Assembly (NCBI RefSeq): GCF_001307035.1
Contig: NZ_LKIU01000005.1
Span: forward strand, 596,571 to 660,570
Length of the DNA stretch: 64,000 bases
Origin: Arthrobacter sp. Edens01
GTDB lineage: Bacteria; Actinomycetota; Actinomycetes; Actinomycetales; Micrococcaceae
Reading direction: 5' to 3'
Below, piece by piece: positions 37,700 through 46,098 of this stretch. Positions within the stretch are counted from its first letter, which is position 1; each line of letters begins with the position of its first letter. The notes under the pieces were generated by a model that saw nothing but the letters and a program-made list of their open reading frames with translations, had not been told where the DNA came from and searched no databases. Position numbers and translations under genes: made by a program.

Positions 37700-38692
37700 C
37701 TACCAGCGGTTCCGGGCTTCTTCGATCCAGCCGTGCACGCCTTCCAGATCGTAGCGCGTACCGTCCGGAGCCGCGGCCCAGCCGGACCACGCACCAAAAG
37801 CCTGCCAGGTCTTCGATGCGACGAGGACGGCGTTGGTGGCAGCCAGCCGCCGGTGGAAGGGGGTGAGGGTCGCCTCGAGCCAGTCCCCGCGGACATGCCA
37901 GGGCGCCTGCGGGTCCGTAAGGTCGTAGCTGAACTCGAGCTCGCCGTCGTAATGGTGGAGTACCCCGTCCACGATCAGCGCGTTCTCCGTTGCCGGTGTT
38001 CCGGCCGTCCACATGCCGCCAAGCTGCAGTCCAAGCCGGGTACCTTCAGTTGTCCCGTAGCCGGCCGCCCAGTTCCAGCGCCGGGAATAGGGCCAGCGTC
38101 CGCGTCCGCGGTCCAGGACGGCAAACGCGCCATCCCCCACGGGATACTCCCGCCCGTCGACCGTGATGGTGCCGCTGACCCGCCGCGCGACGTCCTTGAG
38201 GGTGTACTGGTAACGGGCATCCGACCACGGAACCACGACGCCGAGGACGTCGCCTTCTGCTGGTGCATAAAGCTCGACGCCGACACGCGGCGACTCAGCG
38301 CGCAGGTGCGTTCCGCCGTCGTCGTCATGGAAACGAAGATGCAGCCCGCCGGTGGTGCCGACGGCGGTGAGCGGCGGGAGCGTGTCCGGAAGGACGGCAC
38401 TGGAGCCGGGCGGGAGGGCCAGCGGCGCCAGGCTGATTACCTTGCCGGTTGTGCGTTCGTACACGTACAGCTGCAGGGTGGCGGCATAGTCCAGGTGGGC
38501 AATGGTCATGCCAAGCACCAGGTCCGGGGTCAGTACGCCCCAGTATTCCCACCGTTTGGTCCGCCAGCCATGCCGAAGCCCCTGGAGAAGATCCGCGAAT
38601 GCGTGCAGCGGGGCGCGGGAAAAGCCCGCCGCAGCCGGGTTCAGCTTCCCGTCTCCCAGGGCCAGCTGGACGGGTTCCTTGATTTCTTCCAT
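37700..38692 (-). CDS. DUF2804 domain protein
   Basis: 330 residues. RWEYWGVLTPDLVLG, FAVLDRGRGRWPYSRRWNWAAG and LGLQLGGMWT are diagnostic of DUF2804, a lipocalin-like beta-rich family with no settled function; relatives resemble enzymes that act on lipids. No signal peptide. It shares an operon with the membrane protein encoded just upstream (11 bp gap) on the minus strand. Confidence 0.88.
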   Translation of the reverse strand: MEEIKEPVQLALGDGKLNPAAAGFSRAPLHAFADLLQGLRHGWRTKRWEYWGVLTPDLVLGMTIAHLDYAATLQLYVYERTTGKVISLAPLALPPGSSAVLPDTLPPLTAVGTTGGLHLRFHDDDGGTHLRAESPRVGVELYAPAEGDVLGVVVPWSDARYQYTLKDVARRVSGTITVDGREYPVGDGAFAVLDRGRGRWPYSRRWNWAAGYGTTEGTRLGLQLGGMWTAGTPATENALIVDGVLHHYDGELEFSYDLTDPQAPWHVRGDWLEATLTPFHRRLAATNAVLVASKTWQAFGAWSGWAAAPDGTRYDLEGVHGWIEEARNRW

Positions 38693-38703
38693 GGCGCCTC
38701 AGT

Positions 38704-39312
38704 CTAGGCGGCGGGGGCGAAATCATCCTGCACCGGCGGTGCCGGCGGATTTGTGCCGCGGCGGCGGGCGGCAGACTTGCAGACGGCGTTCTTGCGGATA
38801 GGAGATTTGCCGGAACGCGGGACGGTCCGCACCGCGCTGCCCGTTGTGGGCCTGGCCGGCAGGACGCTGCTGGGTGCACCCTCAGCGGCGGCTCGGGAGG
38901 AGGCGAGGGCGCGCCGGACCTCGGGTGTTCCGGTGGCGCCCTCGGGGAAAACGGCTGCACGGAACTCGGCCTGGGCGGCAGCGGTTGCAGCCAGGAAATC
39001 ACGGGCTGCGGATGCGCCGGGTTCCGCGGCAAGACGGCGGGCGGCGCGCACGCGCAGGCCGCGCCAGGTCAGCCAGCCCAGTACCGACAGGGCGGCGCCG
39101 GTGCCGTAGAGCAGCACGAGCGCCAGCACCAGGGAAGTTGTTCCTCCGGAGAAAATGCCGACGCCCAGCACGGCGGCGACTACCCACAGTCCGCTGATCC
39201 AGGCGGCCGCATCGAGTATGGGGGAGGGCGCCGAGCCGGACATCCGGCTGGGAAGCGTGAAGAGTTTCTCAACGCGTTCGGCGCGGTGGGCTGTTCCAGG
39301 GTGTTGGGACAC
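38704..39312 (-). CDS. Hypothetical membrane protein
   Basis: 202 residues. Two hydrophobic segments at about 36-53 and 60-82, then a long, basic, low-complexity C-terminal part ending in RRRGTNPPAPPVQDDFAPAA. GTG start with GGGAG five bases upstream. No family recognised. Its 5' flank is shared with the heat-shock operators of the Hsp20 gene, so HrcA or HspR could also affect it. Confidence 0.65.
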   Translation of the reverse strand: MSQHPGTAHRAERVEKLFTLPSRMSGSAPSPILDAAAWISGLWVVAAVLGVGIFSGGTTSLVLALVLLYGTGAALSVLGWLTWRGLRVRAARRLAAEPGASAARDFLAATAAAQAEFRAAVFPEGATGTPEVRRALASSRAAAEGAPSSVLPARPTTGSAVRTVPRSGKSPIRKNAVCKSAARRRGTNPPAPPVQDDFAPAA

Positions 39313-39381
39313 TGCTCCCTACCTTCCAGACATGGTTCGAATGAAAGATGGCGGTGCGGAAATCTCCGCTGCAACCTCGGG

Positions 39382-39408
39382 TTAGCACTCTCGGGTTGCA
39401 AGTGCTAA
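39382..39408 (+). promoter_or_regulatory. CIRCE operator (HrcA binding site)
   Basis: TTAGCACTC at 39382-39390, nine bases, then AAGTGCTAA at 39400-39408. This is the CIRCE consensus TTAGCACTC-N9-GAGTGCTAA with one change. Confidence 0.9.
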
Positions 39409-39421
39409 TCTACTGCCCAAA

Positions 39422-39442
39422 GTTGAGCGATACCAACTCAAC
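39422..39442 (+). promoter_or_regulatory. HAIR-like operator (HspR binding site)
   Basis: GTTGAGC, seven bases, ACTCAAC. The known HAIR consensus is CTTGAGT-N7-ACTCAAG; spacing is exact and four or more bases of each half agree. The palindrome extends outwards as AAAGTTGAG/CTCAACTTT (39419-39445). Confidence 0.7.
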
Positions 39443-39498
39443 TTTGATTCAAATGGCAGATCAGCCCGCTGCTTGCAGCGGAGTGAAGGAGTTGATTT

Positions 39499-39951
39499 GT
39501 GATCGCAACACGCTTTGATCCGTTCCGCGAACTCGACCGTTTTGCCCAGGCAGTCCGCAGCGAGTCCCTGCGCGGCATGCCCATGGACCTGTACCGGCAG
39601 GATGACCGGTATGTCCTGAGCGTTGACCTTCCCGGCATTGACCCGGGGTCCGTGGACATCGACGTCGACGGCCAGCTGCTGACCATCCGCGCCGAGCGAA
39701 CGCTGCGGGGCACGGACGGCGTTCAGTGGCTCACCCGTGAACGCGAAGGCGGGTCCTTCCTGCGCCAGCTCAGCCTGGGCCAGGGCATCGATACCGACGG
39801 CATCACCGCACACTATGAAAACGGCGTGCTGAACGTGATTATCCCGGTCAGCGAGAAGGCCCGGCCGCGCCGCATCGAGGTGCAGTCCGGTTCCAGCGCT
39901 TCGCTTGGTGCCGCAGAAGACCACCAGGAAACTGAGGCAGTCAGCGCATAA
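39499..39951 (+). CDS. Hsp20 family small heat shock protein
   Basis: 150 residues with a full alpha-crystallin domain: YVLSVDLPGIDPGSVDIDVDG, LLTIRAERT, and the C-terminal YENGVLNVIIPVSEKARPRRIEV containing a GVL motif. It forms ATP-independent chaperone oligomers that hold unfolded proteins. GTG start with AAGGAG 7 bases upstream. Two different heat-shock operators lie in front, within 120 bp. Confidence 0.94.
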   Translation: MIATRFDPFRELDRFAQAVRSESLRGMPMDLYRQDDRYVLSVDLPGIDPGSVDIDVDGQLLTIRAERTLRGTDGVQWLTREREGGSFLRQLSLGQGIDTDGITAHYENGVLNVIIPVSEKARPRRIEVQSGSSASLGAAEDHQETEAVSA

Positions 39952-40053
39952 GGGCACTATTGCTGAGGGGGCGGCCGGCGGAGTTTCCGCCTGCCGCCCC
40001 GATCCGCGTCCGGACCCTGACGCGCGGGCGCCCATCCGCGTAGCGTGGGCGCT

Positions 40054-41172
40054 ATGACTACCCAGGCGCGCGCCGCGATCCTGCGCGGCATCAATGAACC
40101 TTTCGAAATCACCGACGTGGTCCTGGACGACCCCCGTCCGGACGAGGTCCTGGTCCGGGTGCAGGCCGCCGGTGTCTGCGGCACGGACCTGGGCGTCCAG
40201 GCCGGCCACATCCCCTTCCCGCTGCCCGGAGTCCTGGGACACGAGGGCGCCGGTGTGGTGGAAGAAGTGGGTTCCGCTGTGACCTCAGTGGTTCCGGGTG
40301 ACCATGTACTGCTCAGCTTCACCAGCTGCGGAGTGTGCCGGAACTGCCGCAGCGGCCACCCTGCCTACTGCACGTACTTCCTGGAACTGAACCTGGTGGG
40401 CGGGCAGCGGATGGACGGCAGCGCCACCATCAGCAAGGACGGGAAGGGTGTCCATGGGCACTTCTTCGCGCAGTCCTCCTTCTCCGACCTGGTGCTGGCG
40501 GATGAGCGCGGCGTCACCAAGGTGGATCCCGACGCCGATCTTTCGCTCCTCGCCCCGCTTGGCTGCGGCATCCAGACCGGCGCCGGCGCGGTCATGAACG
40601 TTCTCCGGCCCGAACCGGGCTCCATTCTCGCCGTGTTCGGGGCAGGTCCTGTCGGGCTTTCCGCGGTCATGGCGGCGGCGCTAAGCGGATCCACCCGCAT
40701 TGTGGTCATGGACCTGGTGGATTCGAGACTGGAGCTGGCCCGTGAACTGGGAGCCACCGACGTCGTCAATTCCGGCAGTACCGATGCTCTGCAGGCCCTG
40801 TTTGAAATGACGGACGGCGCCGGCGTGACCCATGCCCTGGAAACCACCGGCAGCACCCGGGTTGCCGCAACCGCGGCGGACGCATTGGCGCCGCTGGGCA
40901 AACTGGGGCTCATCGGTGCCCCCGCCCCCGGCTCCACCGTGGAACTGGACGTGAACTTCATGCTGAACGGCCGCCAGGTCATCGGTATTACCGAAGGTGA
41001 CTCCACCCCGCAGCTGTTCCTGCCCGCACTGGTGGAACTGGTGCAGCAGGGCCGGTTCCCGCTGGAGAAGCTCATTACCCGCTACGGTTTCCAGAACATC
41101 AATGACGCGGCCGCCGCCGCGAAATCAGGAGCGGTCCTGAAACCCGTGCTGCACTTTGGGGACCTGCACTAG
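40054..41172 (+). CDS. Zinc-dependent alcohol dehydrogenase, aryl-alcohol/class III type
   Basis: 372 residues. Catalytic ligand Cys in GVCGTDLG and His-Glu in LGHEGAG; structural zinc cysteines in SCGVCRNCRSGHPAYC; Rossmann motif FGAGPVGLSAVMAA. The length and order match NAD-dependent aryl- or benzyl-alcohol dehydrogenases. TAGCGT at 40041-40046 lies seven bases before the ATG, so the transcript may be leaderless. Distinct from the enzyme at 2919-4112. The substrate is unknown. Confidence 0.9.
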   Translation: MTTQARAAILRGINEPFEITDVVLDDPRPDEVLVRVQAAGVCGTDLGVQAGHIPFPLPGVLGHEGAGVVEEVGSAVTSVVPGDHVLLSFTSCGVCRNCRSGHPAYCTYFLELNLVGGQRMDGSATISKDGKGVHGHFFAQSSFSDLVLADERGVTKVDPDADLSLLAPLGCGIQTGAGAVMNVLRPEPGSILAVFGAGPVGLSAVMAAALSGSTRIVVMDLVDSRLELARELGATDVVNSGSTDALQALFEMTDGAGVTHALETTGSTRVAATAADALAPLGKLGLIGAPAPGSTVELDVNFMLNGRQVIGITEGDSTPQLFLPALVELVQQGRFPLEKLITRYGFQNINDAAAAAKSGAVLKPVLHFGDLH

Positions 41173-41214
41173 GCTGGGAACAATCCTGGTCCCGAAGGCA
41201 AGGCGGTTCCCCAA

Positions 41215-42021
41215 ATGTTGGTCAGCGTAGGTCAGTTCAGCCCCAGCGGCGACGTCGAAGCGAACCTTGCAGTGATGCGCTCGCTGGCGGAAAAGGCCAG
41301 GGCCGAGGGATCGGAACTGATTGTCTTCCCGGAAGAGTCGATGTTCAGCATCGGCAAGGTCGAAGGCCCGCTGACCGCAGCGGTCGATGCCGGCTGGAGC
41401 ACCTTTGTGCAGCGGCTGTCCCTGACCGCCGCGGAGCTGGGCATCGCCGTCGTTGCCGGCGGGTACGAATCCTCGGGGGAGGAACGGCCCTACAACACAC
41501 TCGTGGCGATCGAAGCCGGCGGGCGGATCGCAGCGACTTACCGGAAGCTGCACCTTTACGACGCCTTCAGCTACTCCGAATCCACCCGGATCAAGGCAGG
41601 GGACCGCGGAATCCAGGTCGTGGAGCTCGGCGGCCTGCGGGTGGGCCTCATGACCTGCTACGACCTGCGGTTCCCCGAACTCGCCCGTGCCCTGGCTGTG
41701 CAGGAAGCGGATCTGCTTGCGGTTCCCGCCGCTTGGTTCAAGGGCGAGCACAAGATCGACCACTGGGAGACCCTGCTCAAGGCCCGCGCCATCGAAAACA
41801 CCGTCTGGGTGGCAGCCGCGGGAACTTCGAGCGGCCACACGATCGGCCACTCCGCCATCCTGGATCCGATGGGTGTTCCGCAGGTCTTCCTTGGTGATGA
41901 CCCGGAAGCGGTTGCCACTGCGGACGTGAACAGGAACCGGATCGAAGAGGTCCGGGAGTATCTTCCGGTGCTGGCCAACCGGCGCTTTGCGCCCGGCGAG
42001 GTCGTCGTCGAGACCAGCTAG
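41215..42021 (+). CDS. Carbon-nitrogen hydrolase (nitrilase superfamily amidase)
   Basis: 268 residues. The catalytic triad is visible: Glu40 in FPEES, Lys111 in YRKLHLYD and Cys148 in MTCYDLRFPE. The family hydrolyses amides, carbamoyl compounds or deaminated glutathione; the omega-amidase/Nit type fits best by length. GCAAGGCGG precedes the ATG. It ends where the repeat-rich intergenic stretch starts. Confidence 0.9.
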   Translation: MLVSVGQFSPSGDVEANLAVMRSLAEKARAEGSELIVFPEESMFSIGKVEGPLTAAVDAGWSTFVQRLSLTAAELGIAVVAGGYESSGEERPYNTLVAIEAGGRIAATYRKLHLYDAFSYSESTRIKAGDRGIQVVELGGLRVGLMTCYDLRFPELARALAVQEADLLAVPAAWFKGEHKIDHWETLLKARAIENTVWVAAAGTSSGHTIGHSAILDPMGVPQVFLGDDPEAVATADVNRNRIEEVREYLPVLANRRFAPGEVVVETS

Positions 42022-42379
42022 TTTCGGGATGCGGCCGGAGCCTTACCCGCAGACTGGGACGGCTGGCCGCAGGCGCCCGCCGGGGCCGCTAAGCAGCCGG
42101 GCGCGGGAGCCTGTTCAGGGTCGCCCCCGGCCGTTTCGCTCCGTTTTGGGACAAACCGTACGCCTTGGGACTTTCCTGCCGCGGAGCCGCGCAGGAAAGT
42201 CCCCAACTGGCAGGGATGTCTCAAACCGCAGGGAAAACACTCCGCAGCCTGTCCCATTGCGGCAGGGATGTCTCAAAACGGAGGAAAACCGGGTTGGGCG
42301 GAATGCATCGATCCGGAACGCAGCTAGGTTTGCGCCACGAGGCCAGGCTCCGGCAGCTCGATCGGCTCCCGCCCCGGTG
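42022..42379. other. Repeat-bearing intergenic stretch
   Basis: About 360 bp between two convergent genes, without a supported gene. It contains a perfect hairpin at 42167-42203 like the one at 21.8 kb, several TGGCAGGGATGTCTC-like motifs, and a 24-bp duplicate of the end of the permease gene (42344-42367). Confidence 0.75.
42167..42203 (+). repeat. REP-like hairpin, copy B
   Basis: 37 nt: GGGACTTTCCTGC and GCAGGAAAGTCCC as a perfect 13-bp inverted repeat around an 11-nt centre that can pair further. It is 32/37 identical to 21825-21861. It may serve as terminator between the convergent genes. Confidence 0.8.
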
Positions 42380-43786
42380 TCAGGCTTCGCGCGCAGGCTC
42401 CGGCAGCTCGATCGGCTTCCGGCCCTCGTCCTTGACCAGGAACTGGTAGGCCGCAAGCATCAGCAGCAGCCAGACCGCTCCCACAGCCAACGCCGTGCGT
42501 CCGGGACCGGTAAACGCCAGGATGACGGTGACCAGCGCCATGAAACCCAGCGTGATGTAGTTCAGTACCGGCCAGCCCGGGAAGGCAAAACCGGCCGACG
42601 GCGTAGCCTCCCGCCGCATCTGCAGCCGCATCCGGTGGTGGCTGAGCAGGATCGACGACCAGGTGAAGAGGGTCGCGAAGGTGGCGATGGAGGCGACAAC
42701 CAGGAACAGCTGCTCAGGAATCCACAGGAACAGACCCAGGCCCGCGATGAGGCAGGCCATGATGATTGCCACCGGCCACACCGGGATCCCAAAACGCGAG
42801 ACCCAGGTGAATGCCTGCGGCGCATGTCCCTGTTCGGCCAGCCCGTACATGGTCCGTGAGGCCGCGTAGAAGATCGAGTTCATGGCGGAGAGTGCCGCCG
42901 TGAGCACCACGGCGTTAATCAGGTGCTCAGCGAACGGAATGCCCAGTCCTGCGAAAACCTGAACAAACGGGCTGCCCTCGGAACCTATCCGGTCCCACGG
43001 CAGAAGGCAGAGCATGACGCCCAGTGAGAGAACGTAGAAAAGCAGGATCCTGACCGGAACAGTGTTCACGGCCTTGGGGATTGCGCGCTGCGGGTCGCCT
43101 GCTTCTCCTGCAGTTACACCCAGCGTTTCAACGCCGCCGAAGGAAAAGACGACGATGCCGAGGCTCATCACAATGCCCCAGACACCGAAGGGCGCGAAGC
43201 CGCCGTGGTCCACCAGGTTGTTGACCCCCGGCTGGTATCCGCCGGTGCTGACGCCGAAGACGATCAGGTAGAGACCGCCGGCAATCATCGCCACAATGGT
43301 GGATACCTTAATGAGGGTGAACCAGAACTCCAGTTCGCCGAAGACGCCCACGCGCAGAAGATTGAGACCCCCGATCAGCAGCATTGCCGCGATCATCCAG
43401 ATCCACCCGGGTGTGTCCGGAAACCACAGCCCCATGTACATGCTGACCGCTGTCATGTCCGCAATGGCAACGATGATCATCTCGAAGGCGAAGGTCCAGC
43501 CGGTGAGGAACCCCATCCGCGGTCCCAGGTAACGTCCGGCGTACTGGGCAAAAGAGCCTGCAACCGGGTGCCGGACGGCCATTTCGCCCAAGGCCCGCAT
43601 GACCAGGAACACGGCGCACCCGGCAATAATGTAGGCGATCAGCACTGCAGGTCCGGCAGCCTGGATGGTTTCCGAGGAGCCGTAGAACAGTCCGGTTCCA
43701 ATGGCGGAACCCAGTGCGATGAACCGGATGTGCCGCAGGGTGAGGCCGCGCTTCAAATCAGTGTGGTGGGGTGTAGTGCTCGGCAT
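42380..43786 (-). CDS. APC superfamily amino acid permease (AAT type, GabP/ProY-like)
   Basis: 468 residues, 12 membrane segments. LKRGLTLRHIRFIALGSAIGTGLFYGS is the AAT signature; EMAVRHPVAGSFAQYAGRYLGPRMGFLTGW follows. This branch takes up GABA, proline, aromatic or other amino acids with protons. ATG at 43786; AGGAAG lies four bases upstream. Its last codons (KPIELPEPA) are copied 50 bp beyond the stop. Differs in family from the permease at 8240. Confidence 0.9.
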   Translation of the reverse strand: MPSTTPHHTDLKRGLTLRHIRFIALGSAIGTGLFYGSSETIQAAGPAVLIAYIIAGCAVFLVMRALGEMAVRHPVAGSFAQYAGRYLGPRMGFLTGWTFAFEMIIVAIADMTAVSMYMGLWFPDTPGWIWMIAAMLLIGGLNLLRVGVFGELEFWFTLIKVSTIVAMIAGGLYLIVFGVSTGGYQPGVNNLVDHGGFAPFGVWGIVMSLGIVVFSFGGVETLGVTAGEAGDPQRAIPKAVNTVPVRILLFYVLSLGVMLCLLPWDRIGSEGSPFVQVFAGLGIPFAEHLINAVVLTAALSAMNSIFYAASRTMYGLAEQGHAPQAFTWVSRFGIPVWPVAIIMACLIAGLGLFLWIPEQLFLVVASIATFATLFTWSSILLSHHRMRLQMRREATPSAGFAFPGWPVLNYITLGFMALVTVILAFTGPGRTALAVGAVWLLLMLAAYQFLVKDEGRKPIELPEPAREA

Positions 43787-44158
43787 TGTCTTCCTGGACC
43801 GGGCCGGATGGCCGCGGTGTTGCTGGTTCGGTACGGGCTGGCAGGAGTATTCGCCTCGGGCCGTCCGCGCTGTGCCCGCCGCTTGAAGGACGGACCCAAT
43901 CAAGTCTTCCACATCAGGCGCCGTGCTCCTGCTGCCGCCGCTGCGTGATGGGCGGAGGATGCGTTCACCGCGGGGGGCGCTGCGGAAAAAACTTTGGCAG
44001 GTGCGTAACCTTTTGCGTACCCGGCACGATTACCACTTTGAATGGCCGCGTCGGTGCTCATCCCCCCAACGAGTACCGGCGCGGCCATCTCCTGCAGGAT
44101 CAGCTTGGGCGGGGTACGATTTGGTTCGCCCCAACGACCCAGACCGAAGGACCCCGCC
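43787..44158. promoter_or_regulatory. Divergent intergenic region before sigma factor gene
   Basis: About 370 bp between the divergent permease and sigma genes. TACGAT at 44115-44120 is a candidate -10 for the sigma gene, followed by a leader of about 30 nt. GCGTAACC at 44004 is ECF -35-like but not convincingly paired with a -10. No gene is supported here. Confidence 0.4.
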
Positions 44159-44734
44159 TTGGCTGATCCGCTTACAGAGACAATCGTCTCTGAAGCGCGT
44201 GCCAACACCCCCGCGGCATTGCGGGCTGTCTACGAGTCTCTGGCCCCCTCAGTTCTTGGCTACCTGAAGTCCAAGGGTTGTGAAGACCCCGAGGCTCTGA
44301 CACAGGATGTATTTCTGGCGGTTTTCTCCAGGATTTCCACGGTCTCCGGCGGTCCCGCAGGTCTGCGTACCTTCGTTTTTTCCGTGGCGCACGCGCGGAT
44401 GGTGGACGACTACCGCCGCCGTGAGCGCCAGCCGGCAACTGCCCCGTACGATCCGCAGCTGGATCAGCGGACCACGGAATCTGCAGAGGACGCTGTTGTG
44501 CACTCTCCGCTGGCGGCGGCAGAACTGCTGGACGGGCTCAGTGAGCCCCAGCGCGAAGTCCTGCTGCTGCGGGTAGTTGCCGACCTCTCGCTCGAAGAGA
44601 CCGCAGCAACCATGGGGAAGACGGTCAACTCCGTCAAACAGCTTCAAAGGCGGGCGCTCCTGGCGCTCAAGGAACGGATGGCAGGGACGGAGGCAGCGGA
44701 TAAACATGAACAGCACGTCCAGCAACCCCAGTGA
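44159..44734 (+). CDS. RNA polymerase sigma factor, ECF type
   Basis: 191 residues. Region 2 (VYESLAPSVLGYLKSKGCEDPEALTQDVFLAVF) and region 4 (SEPQREVLLLRVVADLSLEETAATMGKTVNSVKQLQRRAL) are clear, joined by an acidic linker. No C-terminal SnoaL extension. TTG at 44159 is 9 bases after GAAGGA; upstream in-frame codons lack a ribosome site. The next gene starts inside it (28-bp overlap), a usual sigma/anti-sigma arrangement. Confidence 0.9.
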   Translation: MADPLTETIVSEARANTPAALRAVYESLAPSVLGYLKSKGCEDPEALTQDVFLAVFSRISTVSGGPAGLRTFVFSVAHARMVDDYRRRERQPATAPYDPQLDQRTTESAEDAVVHSPLAAAELLDGLSEPQREVLLLRVVADLSLEETAATMGKTVNSVKQLQRRALLALKERMAGTEAADKHEQHVQQPQ

Positions 44735-45515
44735 CCGGGAAGCGGTCCGGCGCCTCTTGGCGGAGTCAGGTGTCCCTGAGACTCCGGAGCTCGGTGAAGC
44801 CCTTATGGGCCTCCGCGCGGAAGGACACACAGCTGTTCCGGCCGCCAGCCCGCAGCTCGAGGCCTTCTTTACTGCAGGCGTGACGCCGCTGCGCAGGCCG
44901 TCCCGCCGCCGCGGATACCTGCTTGGCGGAGCCATCATCGCTGCCATGGCAGCCGGCACAACCGGCGTTGCGGCCACCAGCGGCGGCCTGTGGGTCACGG
45001 CCGAAGATTCACCCGAGGTCCCCGCGCCGTTCGACTATGAGCAGGTCCCCGCGCCGTCGCCAAGTCCCGAGGCTCAGAATCCAGCTGCACCGGACCCGGC
45101 CGCTGTGCCGTCCGCCGTCCCGGTCGAACCGGATGCGCCACCGGCTGATGAAACGCCGGACCCGGCAGGAGACCAGCCTGTCCAGGGGGAGATGCAGACC
45201 GGCCTGGAGCAGGATCCCGATACTCCCGGGAAATGGCAGCACCAGGGGCCAGGCCAGAGTGGGAACCCAGGCCAGAGCTGGAACAACGGCCGGGATTCGG
45301 ATAACAATCCGGGCCGGAAAGACGACCAGCACAGCGAGAAGACTTACGGGTGGCAGAAAACCCAGGACTGGCCGGGCCAGGCTGCCGAAAACAAGGACCG
45401 TGGCCAAGGCGGAAACCGGGACCGCAAGGACGACCGTGGCGGGCAGGATGCCGGCAAGGACGGCAACCGCGGCGGTTCGGGGCAGCCTGGCGGCCGCGGC
45501 CACGGCTCTGACTAA
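44706..45515 (+). CDS. Single-pass membrane protein, possible anti-sigma partner
   Basis: 269 residues. The N-terminal 75 are cytoplasmic and helical (REAVRRLLAESGVPETPELGEALMGLR), a membrane helix runs from about 82 to 98 (LGGAIIAAMAAGTTGVAA), and the outer part is extremely rich in Pro, Gly, Asn, Asp, Lys and Gln with repeated GQ, RK/RD and DDRGG motifs. No zinc-binding HxxxCxxC motif of classical anti-sigma factors is seen. Overlap with the sigma gene implies coupled expression; an anti-sigma role is inferred from that. Confidence 0.7.
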   Translation: MNSTSSNPSDREAVRRLLAESGVPETPELGEALMGLRAEGHTAVPAASPQLEAFFTAGVTPLRRPSRRRGYLLGGAIIAAMAAGTTGVAATSGGLWVTAEDSPEVPAPFDYEQVPAPSPSPEAQNPAAPDPAAVPSAVPVEPDAPPADETPDPAGDQPVQGEMQTGLEQDPDTPGKWQHQGPGQSGNPGQSWNNGRDSDNNPGRKDDQHSEKTYGWQKTQDWPGQAAENKDRGQGGNRDRKDDRGGQDAGKDGNRGGSGQPGGRGHGSD

Positions 45516-45542
45516 CCCGTTCCAGTACACCCCCAGACACAA

Positions 45543-45592
45543 CGAGAGGCCAGTTCCTGCTGGAGCGTGAATCAGCAGGAACTGGCCTCTCG
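45543..45592. terminator. Bidirectional intrinsic terminator
   Basis: Perfect 20-bp stem (45543-45562 with 45573-45592) and 10-nt loop between convergent genes. The T run is missing, so strength comes from the stem. Confidence 0.85.
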
Positions 45593-45606
45593 GCGGGAGG
45601 TGCGGG

Positions 45607-46098
45607 CTAAGCGGTGAGCTGCCGCTTGGAGGAAATCACTCCGGTGTTGAACCCTGCCAGGTTCAGTCCGCCGTGGAACCGGGCGTGCTCAATCTTGACG
45701 CAGCGGTCCATCACCACGTTCATGCCGGCCGCCTCAGCGTCACGGGCCACGTCCTCATGCCAGGAGCCCAGCTGCAGCCAGAGCGTCTTGGCGCCCACGG
45801 CCTTCGCTTCCTCCAGAACAGTCGGCAGGTCATCGTGCCGCCGGAACACGTCCACGATGTCCGGGGTTTCCGGCAGGTCCGCCAGCGAGGCGTACACCGG
45901 CTGGCCCAGGATCTCCTTCGCCACAGGGTTCACGAAGTACACCTTGTACGGCGAGGAGGAGAGCAGGTAGGTCGCCACGAAGTAGGAGGCCCGCGAAGGC
46001 TTGTCCGAGGCACCCACAATCGCGATCGATTTTGCCGACCGCAGCAGGGCCAGCCGTTCGGGGGCGCTGGGCCCCGCCCAGGTGCGGTTCTCAGACAT
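45607..46098 (-). CDS. CoA-binding domain protein
   Basis: 163 residues with a succinyl-CoA-ligase-like Rossmann domain: IAIVGASDKPSRASYFVATYL, then VYFVNPVAKEILGQPVYASLADLP and AKTLWLQLGSWHEDVARDAEAAGMNVVMDRC. Such stand-alone CoA_binding_2 proteins are of unknown role. It overlaps the O-acetylhomoserine sulfhydrylase gene by 8 bp, so it is coupled to methionine synthesis. A paralogue lies at 57027. Confidence 0.88.
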   Translation of the reverse strand: MSENRTWAGPSAPERLALLRSAKSIAIVGASDKPSRASYFVATYLLSSSPYKVYFVNPVAKEILGQPVYASLADLPETPDIVDVFRRHDDLPTVLEEAKAVGAKTLWLQLGSWHEDVARDAEAAGMNVVMDRCVKIEHARFHGGLNLAGFNTGVISSKRQLTA

